Positions 36,991-49,563 of a DNA stretch of 64,000 bases are shown here, piece after piece. The notes beneath the pieces were generated by a model. It was not told the DNA's origin. It made no database searches and worked only from the letters and a program-made list of their open reading frames with translations. How positions within the stretch are numbered: the first letter of the stretch is position 1; every line of letters starts with the position of its first letter. The DNA is from Xestospongia muta (taxonomy: Eukaryota; Porifera; Demospongiae; Haplosclerida; Petrosiidae), in NCBI GenBank assembly GCA_963693285.1, contig OY848922.1, positions 3,150,923 through 3,214,922 of the forward strand, read 5' to 3'. Made by a program: the position numbers and the translations under genes.

Positions 36991-39901
36991 AGAGAGTGTG
37001 TGTGTGTGTGTGTGTGTAGCTATCTTTCACTTTGCAGGTAAATTTTGTTCATTTTAGTACTGTTAGCAAAAGTTTTGACTTTTCATCAGCAAAAAGAGAG
37101 TATGTTCTTTTATAGTTGATAAATTGTATTATGAATGAATTCAATATTCAACTGAATTAATGAGTTCTGTTATAGTATCATTTGTTACATTCTAGTATGT
37201 TAAAGAGAATATGTAATTATATTTATTGTTAGTGTATGTTGACAAAGAAGTCATGATGATAATAGAGAATGTTTGCTATGTTATGTTCAGGTGATTATAA
37301 TTGTTTATAACCTTGTGTAGCTATGACAACAAAGAAGCAAAACTTAAAAAATTACAAAAAGAGGCTGTATCAGAGTAAGTTTATCACTTGACACAATAAT
37401 TCTATTATGTCACATATTGTAGAAAGCTGAAAAGAAAAGACTATTTCAGACTGAAACAGCTACGTCATGAACTTCATGACATGAGAAGAAGGTTAGTTAC
37501 TAACTACACTCTTAGTAATATTTCTATTGTTCTGAGCATAGCCAAAAGAATAAAGAAGAGATCATAGAAGTTGGTTGCTATGGATACAAAACAACCAATG
37601 TTTGCTCTGACTTATGTCAATATGCTTTATTATGCCCAATAATCACAAACCATATAAAGTTTCATTTCTCTCTACTGACACTTGAAGACAGCTTACAATA
37701 TCACTTCTCAAACAAAACACTCTTAGAAGTGTGTAACTTGATCTTTGATCCTATTTTCATGTGCCCTATAGTTAGCCTTGACTCACCCATCTTATCTTTC
37801 TCATCACAATGGTCCACCTCAAATTGTTAATGCTTCATCACATTGTGGTATACATCGTGGGAACTCACAAGTAGCTATGGGAACATATAAACCTGCATCT
37901 TCTAAAAGACCAAAAAGTGGTATAGAAGGATTATGTAGTGCTGCTAATGAACATAACTGGAGTGACAAAGAAAGTGATCTGTAAGTATTTCAGTGCTCAA
38001 ACTATGTAAGTATGATACCCAAGACCATCATTACCATAATATTGAGGAAACAACACATTAGAATAGATTAAAAGACAGCTATTTATTATATTACATGACA
38101 TCATAGATCTGTTTATCTTTTAGTCCAAGAGACAATGAAAGACTCGAATTTCTAGGTGATGCTGTGATTGAGTTTCTATGCAGGTTTATTGATGAAATAT
38201 TAACAACTAATTTACCACCATTACAGTTGTCATCTCTACTTTATGTTTCCTGACTTAACAGATGGTCACCTGGTTATCTTTAGAAAAGCCCTTATCTGCA
38301 ATGAAAACCTAGCAACAGTTGCTAAGGTAACCTGTATGCATTGTACTTACATTCAACCACAATACATGTAGAAATGGGAGTTAAACAAATACCTGAAGAA
38401 GTGGTTAGTTGTAATAATAATGTTATTATAATAACACATGCAATTTTTTCACAGCTCTGACCTGAATTCTGTGGATGACTATAGTCATGTTTTAGCCAAT
38501 GCCCTAGAAGCCATTATTGGAGCAATTTATTTAGATGGAGGATTAGAAGAAAGCAAAAACGTTGTAGCAAAACTTCTCTTCCCAGAAGAGGTCTGTATTA
38601 CAAACATAGTCATGCCTTTATACTTTAGTCTACTATGTTAGGACCTTCATAAAGTTTGGATGGCTTGCTACAGAGACCCTCTCCAAGTCAGTTTATAATG
38701 CTTCAATCTACTCTTACAAATTCTCGAAAATAGTATGAAAATCCAAATGGAGACAGGGAGATGATAGTGACCACAAAATTGCTTCAAGTATGTAACACCT
38801 TCAAATGGATAATTACATACAAGTTTTGACAGGTCTTCACAAGTCTTGAAGAAGCAGTTGGAGTCAAATTTACTAATATTAGACTGCTGGCAAGAGCATT
38901 TACCCACCCTTCTTATGGTTACACTAATCTTATGCTGTAAGATATAATAAAGGAGCATATAGGAAACATTACATAGACATAAATTATCTCTAACACAAAA
39001 GTTTTAGTTGTGTTATTCTTCCCATACAGTGGTGATTATCAACGAATGGAATTTCTTGGTGATGCTATCCTTCAACTTTTGACATCAGTTTATGTCTATC
39101 AATCATTTCCAATGCATCATGAAGGCCATTTATCAGTACTACTCGATAATTTGTGAATTCATATAAATGCTTCTTCCTTAGGCCTTCAGAACAGCTATTG
39201 TTCATAACAAGCAGCTAGCTAAAGTGTCCAAAGAACTAGGATTTCCAAAGTATATATTAGTTGGCAAAGATCAGGTGACTAAGATCATAAATGTGTTTAT
39301 ATATTAATACTTTATCACAGAAAGATAACTTGACTGAAAAGATATTAGCAGACATCATAGAATCATTCATTGCTGCACTATTTATTGATAAAGGAATAAA
39401 ACATGCTGAAGTATTTTGTCAAGTCTGTCTGTTCCCAAAGTTAGCAGTAAGATGAGGAGAGCCTTTTTATGTGACCTTTAACATTTTATTTGTAGGAGTC
39501 AGCTGAAGGACTACAATTTCTGGATGCTAAGACAAGGTTGCAACATGCTATTGTTTACACTTGTAAGAAAAGGGGAATTGAAGTTGAAGTCCCCGTGTAC
39601 AGGCAAGGGTGCTGATTGAATTGATACAAATCATTCTGTCTTACACAGGGTGTTAAGTGTAGAGGGTCCTGTGAACAAACAGATATTTACTGGTATAACA
39701 TTTTAGTAAGTATATTAATAAGTCATCTAGTTTTGCTAGTTGGTGTATATTTCCAAGGGAAACGTCTAGCCACAGGTACTGGTGAAAGGTATAGTCGACT
39801 ATGAATGAACTGATGTATTTTTTGTATTTATTAGTTCACAAAAAGGTGGTATGGATGCAGCTGATAAAGCTCTTAAAAGTGGTAATAAGAAAAATCAATA
39901 A
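35540..39901 (+). CDS. DROSHA: Drosha, class II RNase III of the microRNA Microprocessor
   Basis: Nuclear enzyme that, with a Pasha/DGCR8 partner, cuts primary microRNA hairpins. I assembled 29 exons, all phase-consistent, into 833 residues. First exon 35540-35611. The central domain is seen from 35842 on ([18 protein letters not shown]). RNase III domain 1 runs from [12 protein letters not shown] (37772) through [15 protein letters not shown] (38124) to [14 protein letters not shown] (38455). RNase III domain 2 runs from [14 protein letters not shown] through [13 protein letters not shown] (39030) to [17 protein letters not shown] (39321). Catalytic Glu/Asp of both signatures are present. 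A dsRNA-binding domain closes the protein ([33 protein letters not shown]). Compared with human DROSHA (1374 residues), the Pro-rich and RS-rich N-terminal regions are missing. One intron (39603-39648) is GC-AG. Confidence 0.95.
36959..37018. repeat. (AG)n(TG)n microsatellite in a DROSHA intron
   Basis: Compound dinucleotide run in the intron 36949-37037, just before the acceptor region. Confidence 0.9.
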
Positions 39902-40183
39902 ATTACAATTAGCTAATAATATTTAGGTCATATTCTAGTTCCCAGCAGTTTGAGAGTCGCAAGTTCTACTCAGATGTCTTGAATACTTTTTTAAAACAAT
40001 TTACGGTGTAACGCTGGTAACGCAAAATTATAATAGCAGCATTCGTAATTAGAAATGATTATTATATAATATTACACTCTCACGTGTATATATATATATC
40101 TTGGCACCCGCGACGTGCTAATTTACTAGTAGAAGTTTAGATCTAGCGTGAATGAGCTGATCTGATCCGTGGAGAGATGAAAG
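39902..40183. promoter_or_regulatory. Collagen upstream region with E-box, TATA-like run and short uORFs
   Basis: A CACGTG (40081-40086) is followed at once by a TATATATATATAT run, the clearest TATA-like element in the window. Two upstream ATGs precede the collagen start: ATG-AGC-TGA at 40152-40160, and a 16-codon frame from 40177 that overlaps the main ATG (40184) in another frame. Confidence 0.55.
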
Positions 40184-43100
40184 ATGGCACACAGCAGAAG
40201 GCAAGCAAGATTGTTTTACTGCTATAAACTGACTACTGCAGTGTTGCAGTTGATCTTTGTCGTTATACTGCTTAGCAATGCTAATGCATCTAGCGGAGAA
40301 AATGAAGAATTTGATGGTATGAACACAGTGACTGTATGTTAAAATTACAGTGTTTTTATAAAATAACGATTCAACAATATATTAATAATGTTATAGAAAA
40401 AACATAGATTTCTTCGCATCCATGTATGCATCATAATAACCTAACAATAAGAAATGCGCGGAGGCGCATAAAGTTTGAAGCCGTACTCACGATAGTTGAT
40501 TTTAAGCCTGCTGAAGGAAGTTACACGACATCTAACATCCTTTTTCGTGCACTACAGGTCTTGAAGAAGATGACGATGATTTATTGGAACAAACGGGTCC
40601 ATTGCACATGGATCTTCTTACAAACCAGAGATTCAGTTCAGATCACATACTACATGTCACAAGTTACAGGAACTATGTCTTCCCTACTGTAGATACAATA
40701 TCACACATGACAGAAGTGCCAGAAAAATTTGTAATATCATTTTCTTACAAGCCTGACATTAACACATTTCTAAGACTATTCTCTGTGGAAGTCACTTTTC
40801 CTCCTGAAAATACTTTCATAGCTAGTACCCTATTACTTAGTTCTGCAGTAACTGTTATCTATTCCAGAACTTTTTATATCTTACAAAGAAATATTACAAA
40901 TATGGACTCCCATCATGTTCTTATGTATGTAAATAATGGAGAAATCACATCTTGTTTGGATGGTCAACATTCTAATCGTATTTACTTATGGTTGCCTAGT
41001 ACAAATAATTCTCATATTCAATTTAATTTTTCCAAACATATACGAGATGTTGCAGATAGGGTATGTGAGATAGAGAGAAATAAGAAGCAATGATACAAAT
41101 TTCTTTTATTTCAGGGCATCATATGTGATCTTAGAATATATCCTTTAAAGGATGAAGACAATGTTAATGATTTATGCTCCTTTGTTGAACCAAGTTGTGA
41201 GGTATTTTTTATTTACTCTATTTTTATCACATTCTTCATTCAGTTAGTTACAAATTCAGTAGGATCATTGATAGAAGACAATGAAGAAGTAAATGCTATT
41301 ATTTATGTTATCCCAAGTTATTGTTTTCTCATAATAAGTATCAACCCTGGCCTGATCAAAATTGTATTGGACCAGTAGGACCTCCAGGACCTCCAGGAAA
41401 ACCAGGTAGAATCGGTAGACCAGGACCTCCTGTAAGGAAATATTCTATTATTACTTATCATGACTTATTAATCTAGGGTGAAATTGGTTATCCAGGTGAA
41501 ATTGGAATCCGTGGACGACCTGTAATGACAGATTCAAATACGTCATCTGATATTTAACTGTAACCTTTTCCATAGGGTCTTCAAGGCAGTCAAGGTCCTC
41601 CTGGTCAAACTGGACCTCCAGGCTATAAAGGTGAAATGGGTTATTGGGGTGAGAATGGTAAGCAAGGACCACAAGGAAAGAAAGTAAACAATTGATATTA
41701 TTAAAGAAATTGCATGACAAATTCCATATAGGGTGAGAAAGGTGATCCTGGTAAAATGGGTATGCAAGGTTTAATGGGACCAAAAGTATGTGTGACTCCC
41801 AGGACATTCTTATATTCAAAATTTATATTTGTACATAGGGTCCTAATGGTTTACAAGGTCCACCGGGACAACCTGGAGCTGATGGTAGAACGGTATATAA
41901 TGAAAAAATTGTACCTATTAATACATTTGCCTTAATTACTAGGGGCGTCAAGGAGAAATTGGGGACAGAGGTTTTAAAGGCATGAGGGTAAGGTGATAGT
42001 ATACTAGCAATTTCCAATTATTGACTAACATCCAGGGAAAGAAAGGCACAGTAGGTCCCAAAGGATATCCTGGCATGAAAGGAATTGTTGTATGCTAATT
42101 CAGTTGTAATTATTAACATAATAGTATATTATAGGGTCTTCCTGGACGGATAGGACCTCCTGGATTAAAAGGTGCTCAAGGGTATCCTGGACTTAGAGGA
42201 AAGCACGGAGCAGTTGGAAAAAAGGGAATAGAAGTAATTAATATACTATTTTAAGGTTTATGAATGTTGCATGTCTGTAGGGAAATGATGGCCCAAAAGG
42301 TAAAGAAGGACCACCAGGACCACCTGTATGTTGTTTTTCATTTAATACTAGGAAATAAACTTTTCCCTTTCAGGGTGATCCAGGAACTCCTGGCATACCA
42401 GGAGAACAAGGTGTTGAAGGAGATAAAGGGCCTCCAGGAGAAAAAGGACCACCTGGTCCACCTGGACCAAAGGTCAGTTAAATTTGAAGGCTGTTTACAT
42501 TCCTTAATATTAGGGTGCTAGAGGAGGACCAGGTTTTCCTGGACATCGTGGACCTCCTGGTCCTAAAGTAAGTGTTTGACAGAAAATCTCTTTGGCAGAC
42601 ATTCTAGTACAACCATTCTTCTTTGTTGTAGGGCTTCAGAGGTTTTCCAGGAGATAGAGGAGAAAAGGGAGAAAGAGTAAGAGCATTTTGGACAATATTT
42701 TATCAATAATTTCGTTCATTGTTAGGGCAATTCTGGACCTATTGGAAGAGAAGGACAGAAGGGTGATAAAGGAAATCTAGTAAGATATTATGAAGAACTT
42801 CAAGAGCCTTTTTAATATCATTTTAATGTTTGAAGGGTGATCCTGGAATTGAAGGATACCCCGGCTATGATGGTATTCCTGGAAATGATGTAAGTGACCT
42901 GATGTAATCTTTTCCTGTTTATCATAATTTCAGGGAGAAGATGGAGATCCTGGAGTTGATGGTCCACCTGGAGATCCAGGTGAACGGGTAAATGAAATCC
43001 ATGTTTATTGATTCTCTATCACATAATATCATAATTATAGGGTCCACAAGGTGAAAGGGGACTTCCAGGTCCTAATGGAAAAGCTGGCTTACCTGTAAGC

Positions 43101-46100
43101 TTATTTATTCCTGTGTAAATATAATTAATACTGTTTATATTAGGGAGAAGAAGGTAACCCTGGACTAGTAGGACATCCTGGCTACAGTGGACCCAAGGCA
43201 AGTAAGTAAACAAAATTTGATCTTATTAATTAGTTCTCCTATTGAACTCTCTTTACCTTGACTCTTTTTTGTACTAAAGGGCTATCCAGGGTATCCAGGG
43301 CATACTGGAAGACCAGGAAAACCAGTAAGTTAAAAAGGTTATGCAACTAATGGTATGGTATGGACATGTTTGAGCCAATTCTCTTTATGTAGGGAGAAAA
43401 GGGACAACAAGGACTCCTTGGGCCTGTTGGGTTGCCAGGCAACAAGGTGACTGCTATAATACAGTATGAATATTTAATTTATACTTAATGTATAGGGACC
43501 ACCTGGATTACCTGGTCCTATGGGTGAAAAAGGTATAAGAGGCCCAAAAGGAAAGCAAGGTCCACAAGGACCAAAGGGAGAAAAAGGACCAAAAGTATGA
43601 TACACACATTGTTGAAGTACATAGTATTCATAACACCTATGAAGTCATTATAGCTCTAAGCCTTATTATAGCTCAAAGCCTTACATGTTTTCTATTGTAT
43701 GAACTATGAGGTTGTACTATTGTAGGGTGAAAAAGGAATGGTAGGCCCACCTGGCCACCCTGGAATGCAGGGTCCCCAAGTAAGCAAAAAACCACAAACA
43801 AATGCACTCACTTATGTACTCTTCTGTTTTCATACCTAGGGTTTACCTGGTATGGATGGACTAAATGGAGCTGTTGGACCAAAAGGATTAAAGGTTTAGA
43901 AATAATTGTTAGACATTTCACATCATAACCTTCTTTAGGGACAAAAAGGAAAGCCAGGACTTAAAGGACCTCCAGGAGAACGTGGAGACATTGTATGTTT
44001 TCAGACATAATATTTTAAACTTCTTTTCCAAGTTGTTCCCCATTTTACCTACTGCCAAATTATCACCTCACCTTACACCTATTGGAACTCAGTGTTTGTA
44101 GCATCATTGTGTTTGCTTACATAATTAAACAACTTAAAGTGACTACCACAGACCAGTTGCCTATGAATGAAGTCATGTACAGACTTACAAGCAGATGAAA
44201 TGGTTATTACAGTAGGCAAAATGGGAGTAAGAGTAACCCTTTTTTGCATGCCACCCTGAATGCCCTGGATGCTGGCAACCATTGATTCTGGGGTTCTGTC
44301 ATCTTCATATAAATCAATCTCATGATAATATTTTACCATCATACTATTATAGGGAAAACCAGGGAAAAGTGGAAAAATAGGAAATCCCGGAGAAATTGGT
44401 AAACCTGGACTTATTGGTGGAATGGGCTTAGCTGGAACTCCTGGACTAAAAGTACTCATTGTATATGTAGAGTGAAATAACGATATCATCAATACATATT
44501 CAGGGTCCCAAAGGTGATGAAGGTGCACAAGGAGCTTATGGTGGCAAAGGTCCTATTGGACAACCAGGACTTCCAGGGTTCCCTGGTGATGATGGACCTC
44601 CTGTATGAGAATGAAATAGTAATTGTCAAGTATTTTTCATTTTTTGGTAGGGTCCAAAAGGGAAAAAGGGTAAAATTGGACCTCCTGGTCCAGCAGGTCA
44701 GCCAGTAAGTTTATGTACACATTTCTATATTATCTTAATACCATCACATTTTTATGTTAGGGAGAGAAAGGTAAACAAGGTCATGATGGATTTCCTGGTC
44801 ACAAAGGCAGTAAGGTATGTGATAAATTGATAAGATCTACGATATCAGACAATGGATATAGGGATCTAAAGGTTTCAAAGGAGAAAGAGGACACAAAGGA
44901 AATATGGGAAAAACAGGACTGCAAGGAGTTGCAGGGATTATAGGAGACAAAGGAGATATGGGACCAATGGTAGGTCACACTTTTGATATAGAGGTTGTTG
45001 ATAAATTACAAATGTATGTAGGGATCTAAAGGAAAGAAAGGAGAAAGTGGGGATATTGGAAGGAAGGGATTTCAAGGTGATCGTGGTGATCTTGGTCTAT
45101 CTGGAAAGCGAGGACTACCAGGAATAAACGTGTGTAATACAAGACTTTACATATTGATTTATTTGTACTCTTAGGGTACTAAAGGAGAAAAAGGTCGACC
45201 TGGTGTAATTGGAGATAAAGGTGTCAAGGTGAGACTAGACTTATCCACAAGTTATATACTTGTAATAGGGACTAAAAGGAGAGATAGGACCTAAAGGATG
45301 GAAAGGAAGATCAGGACTACTAGTAAGACTACTCTGGTATGATTTTATTGTATAATTGAATTAAACAGGGTCCTCCTGGGAGTCCCGGAGAAAAAGGTGA
45401 CTCAGGTGATAAAGGTTCTCTAGTGAGTTGACTAATTGCAATAAGTATTCAAGATTTAACACATTCAATGACAGGGACATCGTGGAGTTCGAGGTAAAAA
45501 AGGACCTGTTGGTAAACAAGGAGATCCTGTAAGTTCCTATTTTATGTTGACTAAGTACCATTATAAACAGGGAGTTCGTGGTAAGAGAGGTTTACCTGGA
45601 ATAGCTGGTGTCCCTGGTCAACCAGGACAAGAAGGAGACATTGGTTATGAGGGCCCTCCAGGTTTACCAGGAAAGAAAGTAAATTGTATCTAATGTCTAA
45701 ACTGTTTACAAATGGACTTCACAAGGGTGAGGCAGGAGACACAGGATCTCAAGGACCTGGTGGAATGGCAGGTTATCCAGGCAAGAAAGGTTCGACTGGA
45801 CCTATTGGACATACAGGACCACCTGGCAGAAAGGTTCAAATATGTGGATCTGATATGTATAACTTGTATATTATAGGGTTACAAAGGTCGACCTGGTTTA
45901 CCTGGTTTACCTGGTAGCTTTGGAAACAAGGTTTGATTTCCTTGTTTTCATTAATTCTAATAAACTTATTGTCTTTCATAGGGTCCAGTAGGGGATCCTG
46001 GGAAACCAGGAAAAGCAGGACAACCAGGGGAACCAGTAAATTATAAATGCCTTGTTAGTAATTTGTATATGAAGTAAATTTCCTTTAGGGAAAGCAGGGA

Positions 46101-48134
46101 GTCATTGGACAACCAGGATATCCTGGTGATCAAGGAGATCCAGTAAGTTATGATTACATTACTACTGTTTTATATTCATCATTTCTACAGGGTCCACGTG
46201 GTCATCCAGGACGACCTTCACCCAAGGGAGTACAGGGATATCCTGTAAGGTTTCATTTTGTTAAATTTTAAATCTGTCATTTTATTCAGGGTAAGCCTGG
46301 TGAACCTGGGTTACCAGGTCCACCTGGATTGAAAGGACCACGTGTAAGTTATATAAATAATTTGTACATTCTATATTGTCATTGCTATATAGGGCAGTCG
46401 TGGACCCATTGGACCAAAAGGGTATCCAGGGCATCCAGGAGAAATGGTAAACATTCACCTAAAATGACTCACTTTATAACCACTTGTTACAAGGGAGTTG
46501 TTGGTGACAGTAGTAAACCAGGTGCTAAAGGAAGAGAAGGAGTAAAGGGGGTCAAAGGTAATCATGGTAGTATTGGTGATATTGGGATCCAAGGAGACAA
46601 AGTGAGAAGTCTTCTAAACAACATGTAATTGTAATCTTGTTTTTACAGGGTGATAAAGGTGATATAGGTCAAAAGGGACAGAAAGGTTTAGCAGGACCGA
46701 GAGTATGTTTGTAAACATCTCTTTTTTATTCAAAATTACACTTGTAGGGAAAACATGGGCCACCTGGACCAATAGGTCCTCCTGGACTGTCAGGTGACAA
46801 GGTACATAGACAACAAACAGAAACCAAAATATAGATTGTTTGTAGGGAGTAATGGGTATCTCAGGTTCTTCTGGACAACCTGGACCACCTGGTGCACAAG
46901 TAAGTATTAGTCTTGAAAAGATATGTGTAATTATCACCTACTTTATATGATAGGGATCTATGGGACCCATTGTAAGTAGTATTATGTAAGTATTGTCATG
47001 CATATGAACTAATTTACAGGGACCTCAAGGGAATAAGGGTCAAGTTGGTCCTCCAGTGAGTTTCATCATCTGTCATGATCGTTAATTGTTATTATAAATA
47101 GGGTGAGAAAGGACAGAAAGGTGAAAAAGGAACTGCACCACCTTCTGTTCAGTTTTATCGTTCACCTGAGGCAACTGATGGGAGTGTGTATGTTTTACCA
47201 TCCTTCCAAGATGTTGTCATGGAAGTAAGTTCAAATTTGTATCCAAGTGTAAAACTATTGTTGATAGATACTGAACGAAGATCATGGAGAAATAATGGCA
47301 TCATCTTGTCTCCCATTACTGACAAATGAAAATATAGGAATGAGTCCTAAAGAACCTGCGCAATCTTGCCTTCACATCCTTGATATGAACCTAGGAAGAT
47401 CAAATGGTAAATGGATATGATAACAACTATGAATAGATCATTCTCCCTTTGGTACAAGGTTGGTATTGGATTGATCCAAATTTAGGATGCTCTCAAGATG
47501 CCATAACTGTATATTGTAACTTCTCCTCTGGTGAAACCTGCCTTAATATCTATCCAGATGAGCTATTACAAGTATGTATCGGTTGAATCAATCTGTGAAT
47601 TTATGTTTTATTCTATTATAGATCAATTCAGAATTAAGAAATATATCACACATTCTTCTATCTGAAATACTGAATATCACTCCGGTACTCATGATGTGTA
47701 TCATATTGATTATTTCCTTTCTTCTAGTCATCTTCAATGATGGTTCAGATAAATTTACTGAGATTGTTTAGTGATCATATCAGACAAAACTTGAGTGTTA
47801 AACAAGAAGGAAGAATAAAGCACACAGACCAAGAACAAGACCTAGATCCTATGTGGTTAGACAACCATCATAGACAGCTATCATTTAAAACACACCAAAT
47901 TATGAAGCAAATTATCACTGTAACTGTAAGTTATTGCTCATTATTTATTTGATCTTATATTTCTTTTAGGGTGATAACATTATAGAGAAGCACTACACAT
48001 TACAAGTCAATAGTACTGACTCTATTTATGATTTTCTACCTCTAGGAGATGTTCAATTCACACAAGCAGATAGATATGTGTATAATGTTTGGTTTGGACC
48101 TGTTTGTTTTCAGTATCATTATGAAATAACATAA
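40184..48134 (+). CDS. Fibrillar-type collagen alpha chain (TSPN-like / triple helix / COLFI)
   Basis: Secreted matrix protein. Exon 1 (40184-40316) encodes a signal peptide ([20 protein letters not shown]). Exons 40558-41060 and 41115-41201 hold a ~190-residue TSPN/laminin-G-like domain with Cys. The triple helix starts near 41370 ([13 protein letters not shown]) and runs to about 47130, some 1,000 Gly-X-Y residues by hand count, near the 1014 of vertebrate fibrillar chains. It is spread over about 48 phase-0 exons that begin with Gly and measure mostly 45, 54, 99 or 108 bp, the classic fibrillar module. The C-terminal COLFI domain (47140-48134) shows [24 protein letters not shown] and FGPVCFQY. 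The architecture matches clade B (type V/XI-like) chains. Two Gly-to-Ser breaks (46218, 46512) and an 18-bp exon (46954-46971) are odd. The intron at 43198 is GC-AG. Confidence 0.93.
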
Positions 48135-48298
48135 TAATTGTTTTGTTCATTTTATGTCGTGTGTGAGTTTGTTTACATAATTTAGTGATTTAGTCCCATG
48201 ACATCAATGAACTTGATAACAAATAATCTTTGTATTATTATTACATTCATCATTACAATAACACAACAAAATTTATGCAAGAAACATGATCATATGTA

Positions 48299-49345
48299 TC
48301 ACACTTCATGTTGACTTACAGGAGTTATACTATTGATAAGATTAAAGTCTACCTCCCAAGAATTCATCCTGGTGTGACGATACATCATAGGTTGAAATTG
48401 GTAACCAATCCTTATCTCTTCTTCAGTGTAAGACCACAGGGCCTGTGCAGTCAGGCCAGTACTCTCCACAATTGCTTCCAGTATTATTACTAGTTCCAAA
48501 TCCTGGTTGAGGCAGTTATCAACTGTCAATGTGTACAATGGACTGGACTCCTTGATGTGGTGTATAACACTGACTGGAGCAAGTAAAAAGACACGATCAC
48601 GACCAGTATCATAGCCCACATCAAGATCTTCCTGGTGGAGAGTACGCACTCCTTCTATATCTTCTTTATACCAATACATTTGCACTCTTACATGAGCCTC
48701 AACTAGTTGGGACCGTCGTGTGTCTACAATACGAAATTCAAGATACTTTTTACCTTCTTTTTCATATATAACAGCATGATCACTGAAGAAAATAGTTTTA
48801 CGACGATTACGGGGTCTAGTTAGTTTGGAGAACACCAGACCAAGTAAAAATGAATCAATTAGCAACCCAACAATGCACTGTACTATTAACAGAGCTATTC
48901 CTAGACCACAATCCTCAGAAATGAAGCGATAACCATAACCAATTGTAACCTGTGTTTCAAGGGAAAAGAGGAACGATGAAGGAAAATCATTGATATGGGA
49001 AACACAAGAGGCATTACGAAGTGATTGGTAAGATGCGTCTATGCCCCACCACAAGAATGCAAATAAGAGCCATGACAAGCAATACATTGTTGTGAATACT
49101 AATATCACAAAATACCATTGTGCATTAATAACAGTTGTAAAACCATCTCGTACGAAACCAAACCAGCCTTTTACAGGTATATTTTTATATTTGATTAACG
49201 TACGACCATTAGCTCGCTTGATTAATCTTGATGGACGAGATGAGTCTGGTGTTAAATAGTGATAGGTAACTGGCCTCGAGGGAGTGGCAGCATCAGTCAG
49301 TTTTTTGTAGTTAATTTCTTTGTGTTCTACTTCCATTGACTGCAT
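48299..49345 (-). CDS. Inward-rectifier potassium channel (Kir), intronless
   Basis: A 348-residue K+ channel subunit; four assemble in the plasma membrane. Seen in order: slide helix region (GWFGFVRDGFTT), M1 (WYFVILVFTTMYCLSWLLFA), pore helix and filter FSLETQVTIGYGYRF (Kir consensus TIGYGFR, here Tyr for Phe), M2 with the rectification Asp (IVGLLIDSFLLG), then the cytoplasmic domain: SDHAVIYEKEGKKYLEFRI, SQLVEAHVRVQMYWY, DVGYDTGRDRVFL, SSPLYTL, LVIILEAIVESTGLTAQA. The Asp in M2 and Glu in LVEAH and ILEAIVE are those used for polyamine/Mg block in strongly rectifying Kir2-type channels, so strong rectification is predicted. Sponge Kir channels are known. The start can be either of two close ATGs. 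Tail to tail with collagen, head to head with NCS1. Confidence 0.96.
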   Translation of the reverse strand: MQSMEVEHKEINYKKLTDAATPSRPVTYHYLTPDSSRPSRLIKRANGRTLIKYKNIPVKGWFGFVRDGFTTVINAQWYFVILVFTTMYCLSWLLFAFLWWGIDASYQSLRNASCVSHINDFPSSFLFSLETQVTIGYGYRFISEDCGLGIALLIVQCIVGLLIDSFLLGLVFSKLTRPRNRRKTIFFSDHAVIYEKEGKKYLEFRIVDTRRSQLVEAHVRVQMYWYKEDIEGVRTLHQEDLDVGYDTGRDRVFLLAPVSVIHHIKESSPLYTLTVDNCLNQDLELVIILEAIVESTGLTAQALWSYTEEEIRIGYQFQPMMYRHTRMNSWEVDFNLINSITPVSQHEV

Positions 49346-49563
49346 AGCATGAACAGGAAGCTGTCACAAAGTCAAAAGAGTCTCATGTATTGGAGAACGG
49401 AGGGGAAATCTGCTCTAACCAAATCAGAAACTAGCCTGTTCCTAAAATTTGCACATCACACAAAGAGTAGGGGTTGCACTATAATAATGAGCCCCACCCC
49501 TAAAACCATAGTAACCGTTCACATTTATAAACAACTCGAGTTCGGTGTACTTCCACTTCAGAC
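49346..49563. promoter_or_regulatory. Bidirectional promoter region, Kir channel / NCS1
   Basis: 218 bp between start codons of two excitability-type genes. No E-box or TATA box is seen. Confidence 0.4.

Noticed and set aside
41451..46937. Minus-strand frames across the collagen gene
   Set aside because: Gly-X-Y repeats keep antisense frames open; the plus-strand exon and intron pattern is unambiguous.
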